A stretch of 64,000 nt of DNA, from contig DATBGO010000014.1 of the NCBI GenBank assembly GCA_036558005.1, forward strand, positions 51,996 to 115,995, written 5' to 3'. The translations under genes were made by a program, and so were the position numbers. The notes beneath the pieces are model-generated. The model had not been told where the DNA came from. It did no database searches and saw only the letters and a program-made list of their open reading frames with translations. Position 1 is the first letter of the stretch. Each line of letters opens with the position of its first letter. Positions 24,861 through 34,200 of this stretch are shown here, piece after piece. Source of the DNA: DATBGO01 sp036558005 (lineage in GTDB: Bacteria > Actinomycetota > Actinomycetes > Streptosporangiales > Streptosporangiaceae).

Positions 24861-25991
24861 TCAGGCCGGGCGGCGGTAGAACGGCAGCTTTACCATCTCG
24901 GCGGGCTCGGCGCTGCCGCGGATGTCCACGGCGAGCCGGCCGTCGGCTCCGGGCTGGCCGGCCACCCCGGGGCCGACGTAGGCCATGGCGATCGGCACGC
25001 CCAGGGTCGGGGACGGCGCCCCGCTGGTCACCGTGCCGGCCGGGGTGCCGTCCCAGAGCACCTGGTAGCCATGCCGGGGCACCCGGCGGGACCGGCCGGC
25101 CAGGCCAACCAGGACCCGCTCAGGCGCGGCCTGCGCCCGCTGCGCCAGGGCGGCGCGGCCGACGAAGTCACCGGGCTTGTCCAGCTTCACCACCCGGCCC
25201 AGGCCCGCGTCGTAGGGCGTGACGTCCAGGCTGAGCTCGTTGCCGTACAGCGGCATGCCCGCTTCCAGCCGGAGCGTGTCCCTGGCCGACAGGCCCGCTG
25301 GCAGCAGCCCGCTGCCCGCCCCGCGCTCCGCCAGCGCGGTCCACACCGGCTCGGCCGCCTCCGGGCTGGTGAACAGCTCGAACCCGTCCTCGCCGGTGTA
25401 GCCGGTGCGGGCCAGCAGTACCTGATGGCCGGCCACGGTCGCCGGGTAGCTGGCGTAGTAGCGCAGTTCGTCCAGGCCGACGCTCGACAGCGGGGCCAGG
25501 ATGGACACCGCGCGGGGCCCCTGGATCGCGATCAGCGCGTAGTCGGCGGTCCGGTCGCTCACCCGGGCGTCGCTGCCCTCGCTGGCGGTCCGCTCGGCCA
25601 GCGCCTGCCCGACCGCGGCGGTGTTGGCGGCGTTCGGGACCACCAGGAATTCCTCCGGCTCGAGCCGGTACACGATCAGGTCGTCGATGATCCCGCCGTC
25701 CGGCGCGCAGATCATCGTGTAGCGGGCCCGCCCTGGCGCGAGCGCCGACGGCTGGCCGGCCAGCGCGTAGTCCAGCGCCGCGGCGGCGTCCGGGCCGGTG
25801 ACCGTGATCTCGCCCATGTGGGACAGGTCGAACAGGCCGGCCGCGGTCCGCACCGCGTTGTGCTCGGCTGTCTCGCTGGTGTAGCGCAGCGGCATTCGCC
25901 AGCCGGAGAACCCGGTCAGGGTCGCGCCGAGCAGCTCGTGTACCGCGGTCAGCGGGGTGGTCCGCAGCGGGGCGGATCGCGGGTCTGTCAT
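24861..25991 (-). CDS. gcvT: Glycine cleavage system T protein (aminomethyltransferase)
   Basis: 376 aa. GcvT moves the methylene group from the H-protein-bound intermediate to tetrahydrofolate. Family motifs are present: GWRMPLRY, LFDLSHMGEI, GGIIDDLIVYR, ARTGYTGEDGFELF and AGMPLYGNEL. The start at ATG 25991 is preferred because CTGGAG lies about 10 bases upstream; the GTG three codons earlier sits too close to it. I looked for a glycine riboswitch in the 200 bases upstream and saw none. Confidence 0.95.
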   Translation of the reverse strand: MTDPRSAPLRTTPLTAVHELLGATLTGFSGWRMPLRYTSETAEHNAVRTAAGLFDLSHMGEITVTGPDAAAALDYALAGQPSALAPGRARYTMICAPDGGIIDDLIVYRLEPEEFLVVPNAANTAAVGQALAERTASEGSDARVSDRTADYALIAIQGPRAVSILAPLSSVGLDELRYYASYPATVAGHQVLLARTGYTGEDGFELFTSPEAAEPVWTALAERGAGSGLLPAGLSARDTLRLEAGMPLYGNELSLDVTPYDAGLGRVVKLDKPGDFVGRAALAQRAQAAPERVLVGLAGRSRRVPRHGYQVLWDGTPAGTVTSGAPSPTLGVPIAMAYVGPGVAGQPGADGRLAVDIRGSAEPAEMVKLPFYRRPA

Positions 25992-26190
25992 CGGCGGCAC
26001 ACTCCAGGACCGGGCTGACGGGACAGCGGGACGCTGCCCGCGAGGCCGCGTTCCGCGGCGGCCGGGCCGGCGCGCCTGCTGCCCGGGTTAGCCTACCGGG
26101 CGCGGCGCCCCGGGTACCGGGTGCGGCCGGACCCGCGCGGCCGGGGCGGCGTTGCCCGCCGGGCGGGGCTGGCTGTGGTAAGCGTGAGAC

Positions 26191-26478
26191 ATGGAACTAC
26201 TGACCGAGGAAGAGATCACGAGCCGGCTGAGCGCGGTCCCCGGCTGGTCCCGCGATGGCGGCAGCATCACCTGCGTGGTCACCCGGGAAGACTTCAGGGA
26301 TTCGATCCTGTTCACCGGGGCCGTGGCGTTCCTGGCGGAGGCGGCGGGTCATCACCCGGACATCGCCATCTCCTGGAACAAGGTGACGCTCACCTTGTCG
26401 ACGCACTCGGCCGGCGGGCTCACCGCCGCGGACTTCGCGCTGGCCGGCCGGATCAGCGCGCTCGCTGACGGAGAGTAA
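26191..26478 (+). CDS. phhB: Pterin-4a-carbinolamine dehydratase
   Basis: 95 aa. The family signature is clear: EAAGHHPDIAISWNKVTLTL, then STHSAGGLTAADFALA, with the His-His-Pro-Asp and the second His of the active site. The enzyme dehydrates 4a-hydroxytetrahydropterin; in bacteria without phenylalanine hydroxylase its role is unclear. It is a single gene, divergent from gcvT and followed by a hairpin. Confidence 0.92.
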   Translation: MELLTEEEITSRLSAVPGWSRDGGSITCVVTREDFRDSILFTGAVAFLAEAAGHHPDIAISWNKVTLTLSTHSAGGLTAADFALAGRISALADGE

Positions 26479-26487
26479 CGGGGCTGC

Positions 26488-26542
26488 CCTTCGTCCGTGG
26501 ACGGCGCCACGCCCCCGGGTGGCGCCGCCCACAGGACGAAGG
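26488..26542 (+). terminator. Long terminator-like hairpin after phhB
   Basis: CCTTCGTCC (26488-26496) pairs with GGACGAAGG (26534-26542), and CGGCGCCAC (26502-26510) pairs with GTGGCGCCG (26519-26527). A small internal mismatch lies between them. The remaining stretch to 26898 has an AT-richer patch (about 26748-26810) but no gene that I can support. Confidence 0.6.
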
Positions 26543-26898
26543 TCCCCCCTCCGCTCGCCGCGACCCTCGTCGGTGCAGTGCGGCCAAGTCCGGGCAACTA
26601 ACCCCGGGCGGACCCCACTTGGGCGGTTCCGCCGGGAAATCATTCCCCCGACGAGAGTCCCCCTCCGCGGCTTGCGTTCTCCCCCATCCCGCGCGGCGCT
26701 TCCCCCCAGGCCCGTGTCGCCGGGCCCCGAGCGCCGCGTGGGGTTCTAGTTATACACGCTGTGGTCTAGCGATTACTGCTCGTTACAAGATTGAGGTTAC
26801 CCAGCATCCGGGTGAAGACGCAATCCCGGCCAACCGGATGCGGCGCCCGGCGGCGGCCGAGTCGGCGGACCGGATCGCCGAACGTGATAATCCGTCGC

Positions 26899-28164
26899 TT
26901 AACCGGAGAATTCACACGGCAGATGCTTGATGCCGTTGATGAAGCTTGACAACAGCCGGTCCGGTGGTTCCGCGGCGCGGATGTCGGGTACCCGGCTCAG
27001 CAATTCCCGCCAGATAGCGGTGATCTCCCTGCGGGCCAGGTGCGCGCCCAGGCAGAAGTGCGGGCCCGCAGAGCCGAACCCGACGTGCGGGTTCGGGTCC
27101 CTGGTGATGTCGAAGCTGGCTGGGTCCGTGAAGACCGCTTCGTCCCGGTTCGCCGCCCAGTAGACCAGCAGCAACTTGTCCCCTGCCCGGAAGGGATTCC
27201 CGTTCAGCTCGCAGTCGCTGGTGACGGTGCGGCGCATCCAGATGACCGGGGAGGAGTGCCGGACGATCTCCTCGACCGCGCTGGCGATCCGGCCCTCGAA
27301 GTCGGCCATCAGCAGCTCACGCTGCCGCGGGAAGTCGGTGAACAGGACCAGCGCATGGGAGATCGCGGTCCTGGTGGTCTCGTTGCCCGCCACGACCAGC
27401 AGGATGAAGAACGAGGCCAGCTCGGCGGGGGTCAGCTGCTCACCGTCGATGTTGGCGGTGGCCAGCGCCGAGATCAGGTCATCCCCGGGGCTGAGCTGGC
27501 GCTCAGCGGCCAGGTTGCTGACCAGCGTGGCCAGTTCCTGTCCCGCGGTCAGGATCTGCGTGATGGCCTCGTTGAGGTCGGTGCTGACGAACTCGGGATC
27601 GGTGCCGGACAGGATGATGTTGGTGTTCTTCAGCACCATCTCGTAGTGCTCGTCGCCGATGCCCATCATGTCGCAGATGATCTTCAGCGGCAGCCGGGCC
27701 GAGACCTGCTGGACGAAGTCGCACGGTCCGGTGGCCAGCAGGTCGGTCACGATCTGCCCGACCGCCAGCCGGACATCCTGCTCGAACTTCTTGATCATCT
27801 TCGGGGTGAACGCCCGGGACACGATCCGGCGCAGCCTGGCGTGCCGCGGGTCGTCCATGTTGATCATCGAGCCGAAGTACTCGTTGAACTCGGCAGGCAG
27901 GTCCTCCACGCTGACGGCGCCGCTGGCGGAGGAGAACAGCTCGGGGCTGCGGCTGGCCGTCGCGATGTCGGCGTGCCGGACCAGCGCGTAGTAGCCGCCG
28001 GTCCCGGTGCTGAGCGGCGACTCAGGCGCCTCGAAGTAGGCCGGGGCGGGCAGCGCCCGCAGCTGCGCGAAGGCGGCGTGCCGGTCTGCCAGCGGCAGCC
28101 CCCAGAACTCGGTGTCGGACAGGTCGATGCCAGCGACCGGGCCAGCCGGCTGTGGTGTGCTCAC
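26899..28164 (-). CDS. Cytochrome P450 (CYP124/125/142-like group)
   Basis: 421 aa. The I-helix motif is VAGNETTRTAISH, the ExxR motif is EEIVR, and the haem Cys lies in FGSAGPHFCLGAHLARREI. The ending INGIKHLPCEF resembles the steroid/isoprenoid-oxidising CYP124/125/142 group, though a family cannot be fixed by eye. It is soluble, as usual for bacterial P450s, and needs ferredoxin partners not encoded nearby. The GTG start has GGAGAGG upstream. It lies 107 bases downstream of the PKS-like gene on the same strand and may share its transcript; all catalytic motifs are intact, unlike those of the PKS. Confidence 0.9.
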   Translation of the reverse strand: MSTPQPAGPVAGIDLSDTEFWGLPLADRHAAFAQLRALPAPAYFEAPESPLSTGTGGYYALVRHADIATASRSPELFSSASGAVSVEDLPAEFNEYFGSMINMDDPRHARLRRIVSRAFTPKMIKKFEQDVRLAVGQIVTDLLATGPCDFVQQVSARLPLKIICDMMGIGDEHYEMVLKNTNIILSGTDPEFVSTDLNEAITQILTAGQELATLVSNLAAERQLSPGDDLISALATANIDGEQLTPAELASFFILLVVAGNETTRTAISHALVLFTDFPRQRELLMADFEGRIASAVEEIVRHSSPVIWMRRTVTSDCELNGNPFRAGDKLLLVYWAANRDEAVFTDPASFDITRDPNPHVGFGSAGPHFCLGAHLARREITAIWRELLSRVPDIRAAEPPDRLLSSFINGIKHLPCEFSG

Positions 28165-28271
28165 GGCGGCGCCTCTCCATAGAACACGGTTCGGTTTCTA
28201 TGGTGGCAGAGCGCCGTGGTCGCGGGAAAGAGCGCAGGCCGCGCCGGGCGGGCGCCCGGCGCGGCCGATTC

Positions 28272-31200
28272 TCAGCGTGCGTCCTTGCCTGGCCGGCCCC
28301 TGGCCTTGCCGCGGGACTTCTCCCTGGACTGCCCGCGGGACCGGCCGGACAGCCCGGCCTGGCTCGGCTGGCTGGCCGGGCTGGCCTGGCTGCCCACGCG
28401 GCCGGGGTAACTGGCCTGGCCGCCCCGGCGGTGCGGCGGGCTCACGCCGCCGGGCGGATTCGCCTGCCGGGCACTCTGGCCGGCCTGGCCGGCCGCCTTG
28501 GCGGCCTGATTGGCCGCCGGGCCAACCGGGCTGCCTGATGGAGAGCCGGCCTGGCCAGCGGCCTGGCTATCGGCAGGCCCAGCGGAACGGCTGGCGGCAG
28601 GCCCAGCGGAACGGCTGGCGGCAGCGCCGACCGGAAGGGCCGCTGAGCTGGACCGGCTGGCCGCTGCCGCCAGCTCGCGCCGCCGGGGCGGGACCGGTGA
28701 TCCGGTCATCAGCGCGACCGCGACCTGTTCCCTCACCCCGTCCAGCCAGACCGCCGCGCAGGCCAGTTCGGCCCCGGCCACCCGCAGCCGCAGCCATTCG
28801 CCGGTCACGCTGACGTCGGCCCACTCGGCCACCGGGGGCGCGCCGCCCGCGGCCAGGCAGTCGGCCAGCGCGGTCAGCCGGGCAGCCAGCACCGCCGGCG
28901 GGTCGCCGAGCCGGTCCCGCAGGTCAGCGGCGAGCCCGCCCAGCTCCAGCCCGTCCAGATCCAGCCCGCCCAGGTCCAGCCCGTCCAGGTCCAGCCCGCC
29001 CAGGTCCGGTCGCCTACCCAGGTCGGGCCCGCCCAGGTCGGGCCCGCCCAGCTCCGGCTCGCCCAGTTCTGGCCCGCCCGGGTCCGGCCCGCCCGGGTCC
29101 GGCCCGCTCAGGTCCCCTGCCCGGCCCGTCTCGGTCCGCCCAGGCCCCGTCTCGCCGCGCCGTGGCCCTGTCTCGCCGCGCCCGCGGCTCGCCTCGCCAT
29201 GGCCGGGGCCATGCTCACCCTGGTCCGCCCTGCCCAGGCCGAGTGCGGCCTCTTCCGCGCTGTCATCGGGCTTCGCCGCCGTCCATGAGCACGCCACCTG
29301 CTGCTCCGCCCAGACGCTCAGCTCGTACCCGGCCAGCGGCCCGGTGCCTGCCGCCACGCAGCCCGGCGCGACCTTCCTGACCGGCGTCCCAGTGTCATCG
29401 GCCGGGAGAGCGGGCCGGGGGACGGCGGCGTTGTCGTCGGGATGGCTGCGGGCGAGCGCGACCCGGAGTTCTGGATCCAGGCCGAACGACACCGCGCTGT
29501 GCTCCAGGTACACCGCGAGCAGGGCGGGCGGCCACTTGGCGGTGCGCGGCAGCGGCCCGGCGTCCCGCAGCCGCAGCCCGGTCCAGGTGATCAGTGGCCG
29601 GCCCGCGCTGTCGACGGCCTCGACATCCCAGACCTGCGGCGGCAGCGGGGCGGGCCGCGAACCGGGCGGCGAGCCGCCGGCCTGCCGGGGAATCATTGGC
29701 TGGCGGGCCGGCGCCCGCGCCGTCCGCTGTGCTTGACCCGCGCGCTGTGCTTGACCCGCGCGCTGTGCTTGATCCGTGCCCTGTGCTTGATCCGTGCCCT
29801 GTGCTTGATCCGTGCGTTGTGCCTGACCGGTGCGTTGCGCCTGGCCCATGCCCTGTGCCTGACCGGTGCGCTGTGCCTGGCCCATGCCCTGTGCCTGACC
29901 GGTGCGCTGTGCCTGACCGGTGCGCTGTGCCTGGGCTCGCTGTGCATGGCCTGCTCGTCGTGCCTGCTCATCGCCTGGGGCCAGCTCGGTACCCGGTGCC
30001 GGCTCGCCACCGCCGGCCAGCTCACCATCTCGGGCGAGCTCGCCGTCTCGGGCCAGCTCACCATCTCGGGCCAGCTCGGTTTCCTCTGCCTGCCCCGTCC
30101 GCGCGGCCCGCACCGCGCGGACCTCGATGATCCCGTCCGCGGCCCGCCCGCTGAACCGCACCTTGTCGCAGCCAGCCAGCTGCAGCCTGCGGTGCGGCAC
30201 GCAGGCCTGCAGCACGTGCCAGGTCGCGTCGGCCAGCCCGGGGCTGCCCAGGACCAGCAGATCGCCGGTTTCGTCATCCAGGCTGGCGAACCATGGCTGA
30301 TCGTCACCGCCGATAACCAGGGCCCGGCAGGACCGCGAGGTGACCTCGGGCAGCAGCGCGGCCCGCCGGAACCGCCCGGCCTGGAAGCAGACTGGCCCGT
30401 ACAGTTCCGTACCGTCGACGATCCCGGCGTCGCTCGCGGCCATCTCAGCCAGCTCGGGCAGCGAGACGAGCGGCGAGGGCTCATCCTGGCCGGCTGGCCC
30501 GCAGTCGAACACCGCGCGCAGGTGGTCAACCGCGAAGCCGCTGTCCGCGCAGCGCAGCGCGACGGTGACGGTGTCGCTGTCCCGGACCGCGCAGATCCGG
30601 ATCACCGCGCTCGCGTTCGAGCCGGACGGGATGACCACCGGCGAGTCCGCCGACACGCTGGCCGCGTGCCGCACCGGGCCGCCCGCGAGCACCGTGGCGG
30701 CCTGCGCCATCGCCTCCAGCGCCATGGCCGGAGGCAGCACGCAGATCCCGTCGATCTGGTAGTCGGCTAGGTACGGGTCGGCGGCCGTGCTGAGCTGGGC
30801 CTCGCAGACCAGTTCCACGCCCGGGTAGTGGATCCGGGCCGCCTGGATGAACCTGCCGTTGCGGTATCCGGCGCCGCCGCGGGGCCCGAGCGTGCCGATC
30901 CGGCCGTGTACCGCCGCGCGGGCCGGGAAGTCCGGCGTGGTCAGCATCTTCAGCAGCAGCCGTGACCCCTCGTCGACCGGGATCGGCCGGACACCCGCGC
31001 GGGTCAGCCGCTCCGCGATCGCCGGCCGCCGCGGAGCCGGGCCGGTCCAGGTCGGCCAGTCCACGTGCAGCGCCTGGCAGCCGGCGATCGTCTCGGCCGC
31101 GCGCTCGGCCTGGCAGGCGAGCGAGCCGCTGGCCAGGGCCAGCACCCCGGCCCTGGCCAGACCGTAGCGGCCGACGATGGAGCCGAACGACACGATCAGG

Positions 31201-34200
31201 CGGATCCGCTCCCGCTTGACCGCGCCGAGCAACTGGCCTAGCCCGGCGGTCTGCGCGGCGACGTTCGCGCGCAGCCCGGTCTCGGTCAGCCCGCCGAGCG
31301 GCCGGGGCGCGCCAGGCTCGGCCGCGTGCACGATCGCGGTCACCATCCCGAGCTTGCGCTCGATCCGGCCGACCGCGGCGGCCATCTCCGCCTTGCTGCC
31401 CATGTCCGCGAGCTCGGAGCTGACCCGCGCTCCCGCCGCCCGCAGCTTGTCCAGGCCGGCCACCACGTCGCTGTCGCCGGCCGGGTCGGCCCGCCCGATC
31501 ACCGCGATGGCGGCGCCGCAGCAGGCCAGCACCTGGGCCACGGCCAGCCCCGCGCCGCCGGTTCCCCGGCTCACCAGCACCACGTCGGTCGGGCCCAGCG
31601 GGAAGTTGCCTCGGCCCGCTGGCTGCACCGGGACCATGCTGGTCCGGTGCGGTCGTCCGGCCACGTCGATGACCAGCTCGAAGAACCGGCCAGGCTCGGT
31701 CACCGCGAACCGCTGCGCATGTCGCATCCCGTCCGCGCTCTCCGGCACCCGCAGCACGGTGATGCCAAGGCCCGGATGCTCGGCGTGCAGGCTCGCGAAG
31801 AAGCCGGTGAAACCGGGGCCGTGCGTGATCACGACCAGCTGGCCGTAGGTGATCGCGTCCTGCGCGGCCAGCAGGGCGCTGACACAGCAGGCCGGGTCGG
31901 CGGGGTCCGGCACGATGGCCAGCACCCGGTGCGCCGACGAGTCGTCGGTGAAGAGCTGAGACACCAGCGGCCGGAACGCCTCCCTGGCGCTGGACCTGAT
32001 CCGCCACCGCTGGGCGATCCCCGGGACAGGCGGATCCCAGTCAACCGGGTCCAGCCGCTCGACGAACGCGCGGACCCACGGGGCCGCGCCCGGAACCGGG
32101 TCATCCGGCTCGCCGTCGCCGTCCGCCGCGGCACCAGCCGGCCCCGCAGCGTGCGCCGGTCCCGCTGCGCTGGCTGGTCCAGTGCTAACCAGCCCCTCGC
32201 CGGCTGGTCCCGCAGGGTCAGCTGACGTCGAGGCGCCCGGCGGGCTGGCTGCCGCAGACCCGGTCGCTGGCGCGGCGGGCCCGGGCGGGACGGGCACATA
32301 TGGCCGGGGCCCGAACGGCCGGGCATCCCGCGGCGGCTGATGCAACGCGGCCGGTCCCGGGTTGCCTGGCCCTGTGCTGCTGTCTTGCCCCGGGCTGTCT
32401 TGCCCCGGACTGCCTGGGCCTGCGTTGCCTGGGCCTGTGCTGTCTGGCCGTGTGCCATCTGGCCCTGGGCTGCCGGTCACCTGGGGGCTGTCGGGCTCCT
32501 CGGCGAGGGCCGGACTTGTGCTGGCCGGGCGGGTGGCCGCGGGGGCGGTCAGCGCGGCGGCCGCGGCGGCCTGCCCTGCCGGCGCGAGGGCCGGCTCGGG
32601 CGAACTGCCCGCGGGCAGCTCGCGGCGCGCCTGCGCCGGGATCGCCGGGCGGCCGGGGGACTGGCACGGGTTGGTGATGAACACCTGGTCCCGCCAGATG
32701 TCGATCGGCCGGGCCGGCTGGCCAGCGGGCAGCACCTCAGGATTGGCCAGCGCGCCAACCGCGAACAGCGCGGCGACCGCGCGGGCCGCGTCCTTGCCGG
32801 TCCCGGTGCCGGCCGCGAGGCTCACCGCGGGCACCGGGCTCCAGGCCGAGACCGCGTCGGTCAGCGCCCGGCCCGGACCGGTCTCCAGGAACAGGCTGGC
32901 CCCGACCGCGCCGGCCCGCAGCGCCTCGTCGCCCGCGGCGGACGGATCGAGCTGGGCGCACAGCACCTCGGTGACATCGAGGATGGCTTCCAGCTCGCGG
33001 CCGGTGGACGCGGCGATCAGGCGGCGGGTCGGCGGGAACAGCTTGAGCCGGGCCGCGGCGGTCCTGAGCCGGGCCGCCCGCTCTGCCGGGCCCGAATGCT
33101 GCGCCTGCGCGGTGGCCACGATCTCGGCGAGCTGGCTGGCCAGCGCGATCGCGTCCGACTCGGCCATGCAGCCGGCCCAGGCCAGGCCCGCCAGCTCACC
33201 CTGCCCGTGACCGACCGCCGCGCAGGCCCGCACGCCGAGCCGGTCCAGCCAGCTCAGCGCGGACAGCGCGATGCGCACCGTGTCGGCCGAGCCGGGATGG
33301 TAGTGGCCGGCCGCCTCGTCAGGTTCATCCTCCTGGCCAGGCCCGCTGCCCGGGTCGGCCCGCTCCTGCTGTGCTCGTTCCAGCTGGGTGCCGTCGGGCT
33401 GACTGCCCGGCAGCAGCAGCGTCACCCGGCCGTCGGCCCGGTCGGCGGCGTAGAGGCCGGGCCGGACCGCGAGCAGCCCGTCGGCCAGCCGGGGGAGCAG
33501 CGTCATCCCGTCCCTGGCCAGCCTGGCCAGCTGCTCCTGGCGGGAGGCCACGATCGCCACCCGGACCGGTCCCTGCACCCGCGCGTCCCTGGCCAGCTGG
33601 CAGGCCAGGTCGCTCATCTCCCCGTCGGACAGCCAGGGCGCGATCTGGGCGATCCTGGCCAGCAGCTCGTGCATGGCCGACCGGTCTGCCGCGTGCAGCA
33701 GGTACGCGGCCGACCGGGAGGTGCCGCCGGTCGGCAGCCACCCCCTTGCCGCCAGCTCCGCGCCCACCTCTGCGGTGGCGACCCTGGCCGAGCTGTCCCG
33801 CCCGGTCCCGTCCCGCCCGGCCCGGTCCCGGGCTGAGCGATCCCGGTTAGAGCCGTACCGCGCCGAGCCATCCCGCGCGGGGCCGCGCCAGGGACCGGTC
33901 CGCCAGGACCTGGACCGCTCGGCCCGGCCAGTCAGGCCGCGGGAGTCATCGCCGTCCGCCGCGCCGCCCCCGGCGGTGACGTCGGCCGTGGCGAATCCGT
34001 CGCCGGCCGGACCGCGGCCACCTGGCTGGCCGGTCGCGTGCCTGGCCTTGTGGCGGCCCCGGTCCGGCCAGCCGCGCAGCACGATGTGGGCGTTGCCGCC
34101 GCCGGTGCCCATCGCGCTGACCCCGGCGATCCTGATCCCGTCCGGCCACGCCGACGGCGCGTCCGGCAGCCACAGCGAGCTGTCGCTGTCGCACAGCAGC

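Noticed and set aside
26001..26190. Glycine riboswitch before gcvT
   Set aside because: Searched on the minus strand; the conserved aptamer core motifs are absent.
29719..29941. CRISPR-like array
   Set aside because: The repeats are contiguous 18-bp units without spacers and lie in frame inside a gene: a minisatellite.
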